Below, one piece after another: positions 18,019 through 26,082 of a stretch of DNA of 64,000 nt. The notes under the pieces are model-generated. The model did not search any database, was not told the origin of the DNA, and worked only from the letters and a program-made list of their open reading frames with translations. The translations under genes and the position numbers were made by a program. Within the stretch, counting starts at the first letter, position 1. Every line of letters begins with the position of its first letter. Source of the stretch: Ureibacillus galli (GTDB lineage: Bacteria; Bacillota; Bacilli; Bacillales_A; Planococcaceae); assembly GCF_014836845.1 (NCBI RefSeq), contig NZ_JACSQA010000005.1:81675-145674 (forward strand). The letters are read 5' to 3'.

Positions 18019-18744
18019 ATGGCGTTTGAACCATTTATGCAATTATTGAGGGGAATTCAAGGAAGACGTGCCCACGGTGGAATTGGTGCCATTCAAAATT
18101 CACAACAAATGGCCTATTTAAGACATCTACAAAAAGAGATGAACAAAGAAAATGCTATGAACGTACCCTTGCAACAATTACCTGTCGTCGTATTTGACAT
18201 GGAGACTACTGGTTTCTCTCCGGAAAAAGGAGATGGTATTTTATCAATTGGTGCAATAAAAATGCAGGGTACTAATTTAATAGAAGGTCAAGAATTTTAT
18301 TCCCTTATACATTTTGATCGAAAGATTCCAGAAGAGATTATACAATTAACAGGCATAACAAATGAAGAAGTAATTGAGGCGCCACCATTAGCTGATGTAT
18401 TAATTCAGTTTTTTCAATTCGTAGAAGATGCAACACTAGTTGCACATCATGCGAACCATGAAAGAAGTTTTATGCAACTCGCAAGTTCCAAGTTATTTAA
18501 AACCCCTTTTAAACACCGGGTCGTAGATACATCCTTCCTTTATAAAATAATCGAACCACATTTACATCATGTCTCTCTAGAACAACTGTGTATTCATAAT
18601 GAAATTCCTATTACAAATCGCCATAACGCATTAGGCGATGCGAAAATGACGGCGAAACTGTGGAGTGTTTATGTTGAAAAGGTAATGCAAATCGGATGTG
18701 AAACATTAAATGACGTTTATAACCATTTTGCAAAAATGCGATAA
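18019..18744 (+). CDS. DnaQ/PolC-type 3'-5' exonuclease
   Basis: 241 residues from ATG 18019 (AGAGGG 8 bases upstream; a GTG at 18010 overlaps that site). All exonuclease motifs of the DEDDh family are present: FDMETTGFS (about residues 59-67, two acidic metal ligands), ISIGAIKM, VAHHANHERSF in Exo II and HNALGDAKMTAKLW in Exo III. A 55-residue N-terminal extension precedes the domain. It probably removes 3' nucleotides from DNA or RNA. The pairing with a DUF294 gene recurs in many bacteria, but the joint role is not established. Confidence 0.87.
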   Translation: MAFEPFMQLLRGIQGRRAHGGIGAIQNSQQMAYLRHLQKEMNKENAMNVPLQQLPVVVFDMETTGFSPEKGDGILSIGAIKMQGTNLIEGQEFYSLIHFDRKIPEEIIQLTGITNEEVIEAPPLADVLIQFFQFVEDATLVAHHANHERSFMQLASSKLFKTPFKHRVVDTSFLYKIIEPHLHHVSLEQLCIHNEIPITNRHNALGDAKMTAKLWSVYVEKVMQIGCETLNDVYNHFAKMR

Positions 18745-18747
18745 ATG

Positions 18748-18781
18748 GAAAGCTCTAAATGTGAAATTAGAGCTTTTTTTA
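18748..18781 (+). terminator. Terminator after the exonuclease gene
   Basis: AGCTCTAA pairs with TTAGAGCT around an eight-base loop, followed by seven T. Confidence 0.87.
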
Positions 18782-18868
18782 TTTTTACAAATCTTATAGT
18801 ATCTTAACTTTACAAATAAACATTGAGAGACTAATTTAAAAGAATGGATATAAGGAGAGGGATGGTAA

Positions 18869-18973
18869 ATGTATTATGTTTTCTCTCTTTTTATATTTTA
18901 TTGGAACTTTCATAAAGCTTCTTTAAAACGGGGTGGGTATTTAAATTTGCCTGTTTTTGGAGAGAGGAAATAA
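18869..18973 (+). CDS. Candidate 34-residue small protein
   Basis: ATG 18869 is preceded by AAGGAGAGG (18852-18860) at an 8-base spacing, one of the better sites in the region. The peptide begins with an aromatic, hydrophobic half (MYYVFSLFIFYWNF) and ends with a basic half (KASLKRGGYLNLPVFGERK), so it could sit on or in the membrane. It lies alone in the 440-base gap between the exonuclease and the ribA-like gene. There is no family assignment; the call rests on the site and the composition, and chance is possible. Confidence 0.42.
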   Translation: MYYVFSLFIFYWNFHKASLKRGGYLNLPVFGERK

Positions 18974-19189
18974 TTCCAATCTAATAGGTAGATGTTTGTG
19001 TGCATGCACCTCTTTTGATTTCGTAAATTACATAAGCTATAGTTAAGTTGTAATAATTGAAAGTTGATTAAATCACTAGGAATTTCAATTGACTTGTTAT
19101 GCTTATTATTGTAAACTAAGTTACGAAAAGTAAGTGTAATAACAAATGCAAGTTGGACTAAAGATTAAATAGAGATAGGTGAGATGAGT

Positions 19190-19933
19190 ATGGAAAATCT
19201 TTCAAATACAAAAGAGATACTTATAAATAGAATGAATTTAGTACCGTTTAATGATCAAGAAAATTTATGTATAGTAGGTCCCGTTCAATTGCCAATTAAA
19301 CAAGGTGAGTTTGAGACTACATTTCAATGGTACACATGGTTAACTGTAAATAAAGAGTTCGAAACGAAAGAAAAAGTATTAGAATATATAGTCAATGCGG
19401 ATTTGGCTTCAAAACAACAATCCTCCGTATTACTTTATGGTGACTTTTCTAGTGGTGATGACGCGATTATTCGTATGCATAGTATTTGTCATACAGGCGA
19501 TATTTTTGGTAGCCAACGTTGTGATTGTGGATACCAGCTTCATGAATCGATGAAAATGGTTGAAGAACATGGTTGTGGCGCTATTTTCTATTTAGCGAAT
19601 CATGAAGGTCGTGGGATTGGTTTATTCTCCAAATCATTAGCCTATATACTACAAGAGGAAGGTTACGATACAGTTGAGGCTAACCATGCGTTAGGTTTTG
19701 AAGACGATTCCCGTAGTTATGAGGAAGCAATTCGAGTTTTGGAAACTTTAAGAGAAAAACCAGTCACGTTAATTACGAACAATCCAAAAAAACTTGCAGC
19801 TCTGCAATCCCATGGCCTCCTTGCCCATAAACATATTCCGTTATGGGGCGGTTTGACGGAAACAAATCGTCACTATTTAGAAACGAAAGTTAAAAAATCT
19901 GGTCACATTGCAGAAACGCAATTAACGGTTTAA
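19190..19933 (+). CDS. GTP cyclohydrolase II-like protein (RibA-type, stand-alone)
   Basis: 247 residues from ATG 19190 (AGGTGA 7 bases upstream; ATG 19184 is too close). The core MHSICHTGDIFGSQRCDCG has the three zinc cysteines (about 100, 111 and 113), and NHEGRGIGL and the TNNPKKLAAL segment match GTP cyclohydrolase II, which opens GTP to the pyrimidine precursor of riboflavin. Unlike Bacillus RibBA it has no dihydroxybutanone-phosphate synthase domain, and it carries about 80 N-terminal residues of its own. It is the first gene of a compact run with ribD, a flavin monooxygenase and a HAD enzyme. Confidence 0.85.
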   Translation: MENLSNTKEILINRMNLVPFNDQENLCIVGPVQLPIKQGEFETTFQWYTWLTVNKEFETKEKVLEYIVNADLASKQQSSVLLYGDFSSGDDAIIRMHSICHTGDIFGSQRCDCGYQLHESMKMVEEHGCGAIFYLANHEGRGIGLFSKSLAYILQEEGYDTVEANHALGFEDDSRSYEEAIRVLETLREKPVTLITNNPKKLAALQSHGLLAHKHIPLWGGLTETNRHYLETKVKKSGHIAETQLTV

Positions 19934-19947
19934 GGAGTATGTCCTAT

Positions 19948-21057
19948 ATGAAAACAGATCGTGATTATATGCAATTAGCTTTAGATTTAGCTGCTTCAGC
20001 AAAAGGGAACACAAATCCTAACCCTGTTGTTGGAGCGGTTCTTGTAAAAGATGGTGTCATTGTAGGGACAGGTCTTCATCGAAAAGCAGGTGAGCCCCAC
20101 GCAGAAGTTCATGCCTTTCAAATGGCTGGTGATCATGCAAAAGGCGCTACATTATACGTTACGTTAGAACCTTGTTCCCATTACGGAAAAACACCGCCAT
20201 GTGCAAAATTAGTAAAAGAATCGGAAGTAAGTCGTGTGGTTGTTGCGACAATGGATCCTAATCCAGCTGTTGCTGGACGTGGTATCAACATGCTAAAAGA
20301 AGCGGGCATAGAAGTGGAAGTAGGTTTACTGGAACAAGAAGCAAGAAAGTTAAACGAACGTTTCATTCATAATATGTTAACAAGTAAACCATTTGTTATT
20401 TCCAAATTTGCGATGACTTTAGATGGAAAGATTGCCACATATAATGGCCAATCAAAATGGATTACGAGCGAGGAAGCGCGACTTCAAGTTCATGAATTAC
20501 GTCATGAGGTAGATGCGATTTTAGTAGGGATTGGCACAGTATTAGCTGATAATCCATCATTAACAACTAGACTTCCTCATCGCGATGGGAAGAATCCGAT
20601 TCGAATTATTTTAGATAGTGAACTGAAAACACCTTTAGATGCAAATGTAATGGATACATCAGAAGCATCCACTATTATTGTTTGTAACCCTCATGTAGAT
20701 GTAACGAAAATGAGTCAATATGAGGAAAAAGGCGCGACAATTCTTCCAATTGAAAAGGATGCTAGCGGACTAAAAATAGAAGACATGCTCGATGAACTAT
20801 ACAAACTTGGTATTACAGATGTTTTAGTTGAAGGTGGAGCTGAAGTGAATGCATCTTTCCTAAGAGCAGGTTTCATTAATAAATTCATCGTGTATATTGC
20901 TCCGAAACTACTTGGTGGGAGAAATTCAAAAACACCATTTACCGGTTTCGATGTGGAAACGATGGAGCAAGCTTTACAACTTGAAATCGATTCATTTGAA
21001 AAGGTTGGACCGGATTTATGTATAACCGCATATCCTAAAATCGGAGAATCGAAATGA
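19948..21057 (+). CDS. ribD: Bifunctional pyrimidine deaminase/reductase RibD
   Basis: 369 residues from ATG 19948, where AAGGAG (19932-19937) has a 10-base spacing. The N-terminal deaminase shows the zinc site HAEVHAF and EPCSHYGKTPPC (His51, Cys76 and Cys85 approximately). The C-terminal RibD_C reductase begins near residue 145 and contains the KWITSEEAR and LVEGGAEVNASFL segments. It deaminates and reduces the GTP cyclohydrolase II product to 5-amino-6-ribitylamino-uracil phosphate. It directly follows the ribA-like gene and overlaps the next by four bases. ribE and ribH are missing from the run. Confidence 0.93.
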   Translation: MKTDRDYMQLALDLAASAKGNTNPNPVVGAVLVKDGVIVGTGLHRKAGEPHAEVHAFQMAGDHAKGATLYVTLEPCSHYGKTPPCAKLVKESEVSRVVVATMDPNPAVAGRGINMLKEAGIEVEVGLLEQEARKLNERFIHNMLTSKPFVISKFAMTLDGKIATYNGQSKWITSEEARLQVHELRHEVDAILVGIGTVLADNPSLTTRLPHRDGKNPIRIILDSELKTPLDANVMDTSEASTIIVCNPHVDVTKMSQYEEKGATILPIEKDASGLKIEDMLDELYKLGITDVLVEGGAEVNASFLRAGFINKFIVYIAPKLLGGRNSKTPFTGFDVETMEQALQLEIDSFEKVGPDLCITAYPKIGESK

Positions 21058-22136
21058 ATTTAAAAACGGATGTATGTATTGTTGGCGCTGGACCTGGTGG
21101 AGCTTTACTTGCGTATTTATTAGCCAAACAAAATATATCTGTCATTCTTCTCGAACGTTTTAAAGAAGTTGCAAAGGAATTTCGTGGAGAACATTTAAAT
21201 GAAGAAGGCGAAGAAATATTAAAAAAGTACGGTTTATTAGAGAAAGTAGAAAAACTTGGGATGCTCCGTATGGAAAGATTAGAATATTGGGAAAATGGAA
21301 AACTGTTTAAAACGGTATTGCCTGATCCAGCTATCGGACATTTAGGAATCCATGTTCCTCAATCCCATCTTCTTACGGTGCTCATTAATGAAGCAAAAAC
21401 ATTTAATGAATTTTCATTGATGACTAGTACAACTGTAATTGACTTAATAAAAGACAATGAAGGTTCCGTTAAAGGGGTAAAAGCAAACCAAAATGGCAAT
21501 GAGATATTCATCGAAAGTAACCTAGTCATTGGGGCTGATGGTCGTTATTCAATCGTTCGTAAAAAGGCGGGCATTGATGTTACCGTTCGAAAACATGGCT
21601 ATGATTTACTATGGGCAAAAATTCCAGCACCTATCCATTGGGAACCGACGATTAAAATGGCTTTAATCGATGGAATGCAGCTTTCTTTGTTTACCCAAAC
21701 AAATAGATTTATCCAAATCGGATGGAATATCCCAGAAGGATCATTTCCTTCGTTAATAAAACAACCTTTTATGCCATTTATTGAAAAATTAATTAAGGCG
21801 TTCCCTGAATTAGAGTCAACAGTACGCAGTCATATTCAGTCGTGGCGTGATTTTGTATTACTGGATGTGCATAGTAATTATGCAGAACAGTGGGGGAAAA
21901 AGGGTGTTGCGTTAATTGGAGATGCGGTTCATACGATGACACCGACAGGGGCTTTTGGGTTAAATAGTGCGATGAAAGATGCGGACACGTTAGCATCAGT
22001 AATAACAGAAGAAAAAGTATCTGAACTAGAGTTAATACAATGTTCAAAACAAAGGAAAAAAGAAGTAGCAAGACTGCAAGCAATTCAAATTGAAAAAGAA
22101 CAAACATTTGCGACACAATTTGTCATTTATTCATAA
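21054..22136 (+). CDS. FAD-dependent monooxygenase, PHBH type
   Basis: A 360-residue group A flavoprotein monooxygenase: Rossmann loop GAGPGG at 11-16, the DG motif (GADGRYSIVR, about 160-169) and the GD motif (ALIGDAVHTMTPTGAFGLN, with GD at 289-290). Such enzymes hydroxylate aromatic or heteroaromatic rings with NAD(P)H and oxygen. The ATGA overlap with ribD points to translational coupling and a shared pathway. A natural inference is that it acts on a pyrimidine or flavin-related ring made by the two preceding enzymes; the sequence alone does not prove this. Confidence 0.87.
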   Translation: MNLKTDVCIVGAGPGGALLAYLLAKQNISVILLERFKEVAKEFRGEHLNEEGEEILKKYGLLEKVEKLGMLRMERLEYWENGKLFKTVLPDPAIGHLGIHVPQSHLLTVLINEAKTFNEFSLMTSTTVIDLIKDNEGSVKGVKANQNGNEIFIESNLVIGADGRYSIVRKKAGIDVTVRKHGYDLLWAKIPAPIHWEPTIKMALIDGMQLSLFTQTNRFIQIGWNIPEGSFPSLIKQPFMPFIEKLIKAFPELESTVRSHIQSWRDFVLLDVHSNYAEQWGKKGVALIGDAVHTMTPTGAFGLNSAMKDADTLASVITEEKVSELELIQCSKQRKKEVARLQAIQIEKEQTFATQFVIYS

Positions 22137-22153
22137 AGAAAGTAGGAGCTTTT

Positions 22154-22705
22154 GTGAGATATGGTTTTGATATAGATGATACACTTATAAATTTACGGGA
22201 ACATGCCTTTCATATTTACAATAGAAAGTTAAATGTAAATGTTGGATTGGAAGTGTTCCGTGAATTAAAAACTGTAGAAATACATGAAGCGTTTGGTTTG
22301 GATAAAGAAAGTGGTAGTCAAATGTGGGGGAGTCTTTTAGAAGAAATTTATTTTACCGATTGTCCTGCTTTTGAAGGTGCCATTGAATTATTAAATAAAC
22401 TTGAACAAGAGGGACATGAAATATTTTATATTACTTCCCGTCCGAAAGAGTTTTGTTCTAGAACTAGACAGTGGGTAAAGGAAAAAGGATTCCCTGTCCA
22501 TGATGAAAAATTTTTCTGCGGTATGCAAGATCAAGAGAAAATTGACATTATAAAAAAATTAAACTTGGATTATTATTTTGATGATAAGCCAGCAGTTCTT
22601 GATACGTTAAAGGATATTTCCACTAAAGTATTCGTAAAGGATCAATCTTACAATCAACATGTCCGTATTCCAAGAGTAGTAGAATGGAAAGAATTTTCTT
22701 ATTAA
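22154..22705 (+). CDS. HAD-family 5'-nucleotidase-like phosphatase
   Basis: 183 residues from GTG 22154 with AGGAG 6 bases before it. HAD motif I FDIDDTL (residues 5-11), motif II TSRP near 95 and motif IV FDDKPAVL near 140 are all present, in the arrangement of NT5C-type deoxyribonucleotidases (similar to B. subtilis YqfW). It starts 17 bases after the flavin monooxygenase. In this setting it could supply the dephosphorylation of the RibD product, a step done by HAD enzymes in other bacteria; a general nucleotidase role is the alternative. Confidence 0.82.
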   Translation: MRYGFDIDDTLINLREHAFHIYNRKLNVNVGLEVFRELKTVEIHEAFGLDKESGSQMWGSLLEEIYFTDCPAFEGAIELLNKLEQEGHEIFYITSRPKEFCSRTRQWVKEKGFPVHDEKFFCGMQDQEKIDIIKKLNLDYYFDDKPAVLDTLKDISTKVFVKDQSYNQHVRIPRVVEWKEFSY

Positions 22706-22717
22706 GTAAATAAAAAG

Positions 22718-22747
22718 ACGAGCTATTCTTCATATAGAATAGCTCGT
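22718..22747. terminator. Bidirectional terminator between the HAD gene and bioY
   Basis: ACGAGCTATTCT (22718-22729) pairs perfectly with AGAATAGCTCGT (22736-22747) around a six-base loop, with an A run to the left and TTTAAATT to the right. Confidence 0.85.
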
Positions 22748-22775
22748 TTAAATTAAAAGAAGCGATAAAATAAAA

Positions 22776-23324
22776 TTATGAAAGTTGTGGTAGTAGGTGG
22801 GCACTTTCTAAACGTTTACGAACAAGTACCCCAAGCCAAGCTGCAAGGACTGCTTTTATAATGCCTACAACGATAAATGGAGCTGCTCCTCCCATAAATG
22901 CGGCAGTCCAAGATAAATCCCCGACAAATTTTAACCAAGTTGTACCGAAAGCTAACGTTATAACCATTCCAATAATATTGGCGATAATTGCGTGAACATA
23001 AGTAATTCCGAATTTGTCCATATAAATTCCCATTATGTAGGCTTGAACTAGGAAACCGATAATATAGCCTCCTGTAGGACCTACTAGAACTGCAAATCCC
23101 CCCGAAAAACCTGAAAATACAGGTAAGCCAATGGCACCTAATAAAATATATAATAATACTGATAGAGTCCCATATTTAGTACCTAAAATGGTCACAATCA
23201 GTCCGACAGCAAGGGTTTGTCCTGTAATCGGAATAAGTGGCAATGGAATGGTGATTTGAGCTAGTACAGCAATGATGGCTGCACCAAATGCAGTGACAAC
23301 ATATGAATATGTTTTTGATTTCAA
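22776..23324 (-). CDS. bioY: Biotin transporter BioY (ECF S component)
   Basis: 182 residues with six hydrophobic segments and the BioY hallmark near the N-terminus (PLPLIPITGQTLAVGL) and the GPTGGYIIGF segment. It binds and imports biotin, with or without an energy-coupling EcfAAT module elsewhere. The start is TTG with a GGGGGT-type site. A BirA-type operator lies 14-48 bases upstream, in agreement with biotin control. It is unlinked to biotin synthesis genes here, which suggests a salvage role. Confidence 0.94.
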   Translation of the reverse strand: MKSKTYSYVVTAFGAAIIAVLAQITIPLPLIPITGQTLAVGLIVTILGTKYGTLSVLLYILLGAIGLPVFSGFSGGFAVLVGPTGGYIIGFLVQAYIMGIYMDKFGITYVHAIIANIIGMVITLAFGTTWLKFVGDLSWTAAFMGGAAPFIVVGIIKAVLAAWLGVLVRKRLESAHLLPQLS

Positions 23325-23337
23325 ATTAATACCCCCT

Positions 23338-23372
23338 TTGTGTTAACTTATTAATTATTTAAGTTTACACAA
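23338..23372 (-). promoter_or_regulatory. BirA operator upstream of bioY
   Basis: TTGTGTTAAC (23338-23347) and GTTTACACAA (23363-23372) are inverted with nine of ten matching pairs and a 15-base AT-rich spacer, the half-site length and spacing of Bacillus BirA boxes. A TATAAT on the minus strand lies just beyond its distal end, so a bound biotin repressor would cover the transcription start. Confidence 0.78.
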
Positions 23373-23724
23373 AAAGGTTATTATACTAATAGATAAATGT
23401 CAACATAGTTCTTTTAAAATACTGAAAATAATTAACTTTAAGTATATGTAGACTTTCGTATGAGTTGAGAATATCACAATTCAGACTTATGTATGAGGAA
23501 ATGACTATTACTTTTATGGTATATTATAAACAGTGTGATTAATTATCATTTTTTGCTTTTGCATACTTTATAAAACTCTTTTTAGCGGTTTTGTATGTTG
23601 TATTCCGCTTTTTTCTTTTGTTTTAAAAAGGATGAAAGTATAAAATGTTAAATGATTACTTAAATGATTAAGATATATATACTATCAATATATCTTGCAA
23701 ATATACATGATAGGTGGAAAAAAG
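23373..23724. other. Intergenic region between bioY and trhO
   Basis: Mostly AT-rich promoter sequence. AGCGG / CCGCT around 23583-23618, followed by TTTTTTC, forms a weak terminator-like hairpin ahead of trhO that might attenuate it. No protein gene with a good start site is seen. Confidence 0.4.
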
Positions 23725-24678
23725 ATGGAATATAGAGTATTACTTTACTATTATTACACAACGATTGAAGATCCAGCTGCATTTGCCGCAGAGCATTTAG
23801 CCGCTTGTAAAGAATTAAATTTAAAAGGTCGTATTTTAGTAGCAAATGAAGGAATAAACGGTACTGTTTCAGGTACTATTGAAGATACAAATGCATATAT
23901 GGAAATGATGCAAAACTCTCCTTTATTTAAAGATATCGTCTTTAAAATTGATGAAGCAGAAGGACATGTATTTAAAAAAATGCATGTGCGTCCGCGTCCT
24001 GAGCTTGTTAATTTAAGTTTAGAAGATGATGTGAATCCAAAAGAAATCACTGGTCGTTACCTTTCTCCAGCTGAATTTATGGAAGAAATGCAACGGGAAG
24101 ATACGATTGTTTTAGATGTACGTAACACTTATGAATACGATGTCGGTCATTTCCGTGGGGCGATTCGTCCCGAAGTAGAAACGTTCCGTGATACGCCAGC
24201 ATGGGTACGCGCAAACAAGGAATTATTCGAAGGAAAACGGGTATTAACTTATTGTACAGGCGGTATCCGTTGTGAAAAATTCTCCGGTTGGTTAAAACGT
24301 GAAGGTATTGGAGAAGATGTTGGTCAATTACATGGTGGGGTTGCAACGTATAGTAAAGATCCTGTTGCAAAAGGCCAATTATGGGACGGTCAAATGTACG
24401 TTTTCGATGAACGTTTAACGGTTCCGATTAACCAAGTAGAACATAACATTGTTGGTAAGGACCATTTTGATGGAACACCATGTGAACGTTACATTAACTG
24501 TTCGAATCCAGAATGCAATAAACAAATTTTAAGTTCTGAAGAAAATGAATTAAAACATTTAGGTGGTTGTACACTAGAATGTTCGAAACATGAACGTAAT
24601 CGTTTTATTGAAAAAAATGGGTTGTCTGAAGAATTCGTTCAACAACAATTAAAATGGCTTGAAGAAATGTATGCATAA
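23725..24678 (+). CDS. trhO: tRNA uridine(34) hydroxylase TrhO (rhodanese-like)
   Basis: 317 residues from ATG 23725, placed by AGGTGG (23712-23717). An N-terminal acylphosphatase-like domain (about 1-95) is followed by a rhodanese domain with the catalytic Cys177 in [10 protein letters not shown] and a Cys-rich C-terminus ([19 protein letters not shown]) that looks like a zinc-binding tail. This is the YceA/UPF0176 family, which hydroxylates U34 of some tRNAs to ho5U. The length is normal. It forms a single-gene unit with a strong terminator. Confidence 0.93.
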   Translation: MEYRVLLYYYYTTIEDPAAFAAEHLAACKELNLKGRILVANEGINGTVSGTIEDTNAYMEMMQNSPLFKDIVFKIDEAEGHVFKKMHVRPRPELVNLSLEDDVNPKEITGRYLSPAEFMEEMQREDTIVLDVRNTYEYDVGHFRGAIRPEVETFRDTPAWVRANKELFEGKRVLTYCTGGIRCEKFSGWLKREGIGEDVGQLHGGVATYSKDPVAKGQLWDGQMYVFDERLTVPINQVEHNIVGKDHFDGTPCERYINCSNPECNKQILSSEENELKHLGGCTLECSKHERNRFIEKNGLSEEFVQQQLKWLEEMYA

Positions 24679-24685
24679 TGTATTG

Positions 24686-24719
24686 GGAGAAGGAATCAAT
24701 TGATCCTTCTCCTTTTTTA
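24686..24719 (+). terminator. Terminator after trhO
   Basis: GGAGAAGGA (24686-24694) pairs perfectly with TCCTTCTCC (24704-24712), followed by six T. Confidence 0.9.
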
Positions 24720-24795
24720 TTGCACTAAATAGGATAGAACAATTAGAATGTGATAATATTTTAATGAATTGATTTTGGGAAAGGGTGGTGAGAGT

Positions 24796-26046
24796 ATGAC
24801 GAAGGGTAGAATTATTTTACATGTTGATATGAACAGTTTTTATGCATCGGTGGAACAGTCCCATCGTCCTGAATTGAAGGGGAAAGCGATTGCTATAGCA
24901 GGGAATCCAAAAGAACGGCGTGGAATTATTGTCACGAGTTCCTATGAAGCCCGTGCAAAAGGCATCTATACAACGATGAATGTTGGGGAAGCCATGAGGA
25001 AATGTCCTGAGTTGATACTCTTACCCCCAGATTTTCCAAAATACCGAAACGCTTCGAAGGCAATGTTTACGATTTTACGAAGTTATACTGATTTAATAGA
25101 GCCGGTATCGATTGATGAGGGGTATATGGACATCACAGATCTATCTTCCGAACGCCACCCTCTCGAAATAGCGCAAGAAATACAAAAGAGAATTTACAAT
25201 GAACTGGATTTACCTTGTTCCATTGGAATTGCCCCAAATAAATTTTTAGCGAAAACGGCATCAGATATGAAAAAACCGATGGGAATTACCATACTTAGAA
25301 AAAGGGATGTTCCATCTAAACTATGGCCTCTTCCTGTCATTGAAATGCATGGTGTGGGAGAAAGTACAGCGAAAAAGCTGGCATCATTGAACATTCAGAC
25401 GATTGGTGAATTGGCCCATGTTGAAGAATATACGATCCGACAAGCTCTTGGTAAAAATGGAATACGATTAAGGGCACGTGCAAATGGAGAAGATGTTCGA
25501 AAGGTAGATCCAAATTCAATATATGAGACGAAAAGTGTAGGGAATTCCACAACTTTGCCGATAGATGAGACGGACATTCAAGTTTTGGAGAAAACCTTTG
25601 AAAAAATTTGTGAAAAAGTGGCAGAACGTTTGGATGCAAAAAAATTATGTGGATCTACGTTAAGTATACAAATAAGAGATGCAGATTGGCACAATCATTC
25701 TAAAAGTAAAACATTCCAAAATCCTATTTATAATAAAAATGTCATTTATGAAGAAGCAATTAAATTATTTCATCAATCATGGGATGGTGCACCAATTCGA
25801 CTTCTTGGAGTAACTATTTCCAATGTGTTTGACCGAAAACAGTCGGTGGAACAGCTGTCTATATTTAATTTTGAACAATACGCAAAACAAGAACCAATCT
25901 ATGAATTAATTGAAAATATTGAACGGAAATTCGGCAAGGGAGCCATTCAAAAGGGAATGGAAGTAAATAAACAGAGTTACGCCTCCAAAACGAGTTTTAG
26001 TAAAGATTTTTTGGAAGATTTAAAGGATATCGACTCCATCGAATAA
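24796..26046 (+). CDS. dinB: DNA polymerase IV (Y family)
   Basis: 416 residues from ATG 24796 (AAAGGGTGGTG upstream; the longer frame begins at an unsupported TTG). Catalytic residues are in VDMNSFYASVEQ (Asp about 11) and SIDEGYMDIT (Asp/Glu about 107-108), with the little-finger domain at the C-terminus. It performs error-prone translesion synthesis. In B. subtilis the homologue yqjH lies close to rnz and proI, as here. No obvious LexA box (GAAC-N4-GTTC) is seen just upstream. Confidence 0.95.
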   Translation: MTKGRIILHVDMNSFYASVEQSHRPELKGKAIAIAGNPKERRGIIVTSSYEARAKGIYTTMNVGEAMRKCPELILLPPDFPKYRNASKAMFTILRSYTDLIEPVSIDEGYMDITDLSSERHPLEIAQEIQKRIYNELDLPCSIGIAPNKFLAKTASDMKKPMGITILRKRDVPSKLWPLPVIEMHGVGESTAKKLASLNIQTIGELAHVEEYTIRQALGKNGIRLRARANGEDVRKVDPNSIYETKSVGNSTTLPIDETDIQVLEKTFEKICEKVAERLDAKKLCGSTLSIQIRDADWHNHSKSKTFQNPIYNKNVIYEEAIKLFHQSWDGAPIRLLGVTISNVFDRKQSVEQLSIFNFEQYAKQEPIYELIENIERKFGKGAIQKGMEVNKQSYASKTSFSKDFLEDLKDIDSIE

Positions 26047-26082
26047 AAATGTTCATATAAATACGAAGAACGGAGGCTAGAG

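Noticed and set aside
18782..19189. FMN riboswitch ahead of the ribA-like gene
   Set aside because: None of the RFN element signatures (for example the GGGGC and GACCGGCGGTA segments) are present in the 400 bases.
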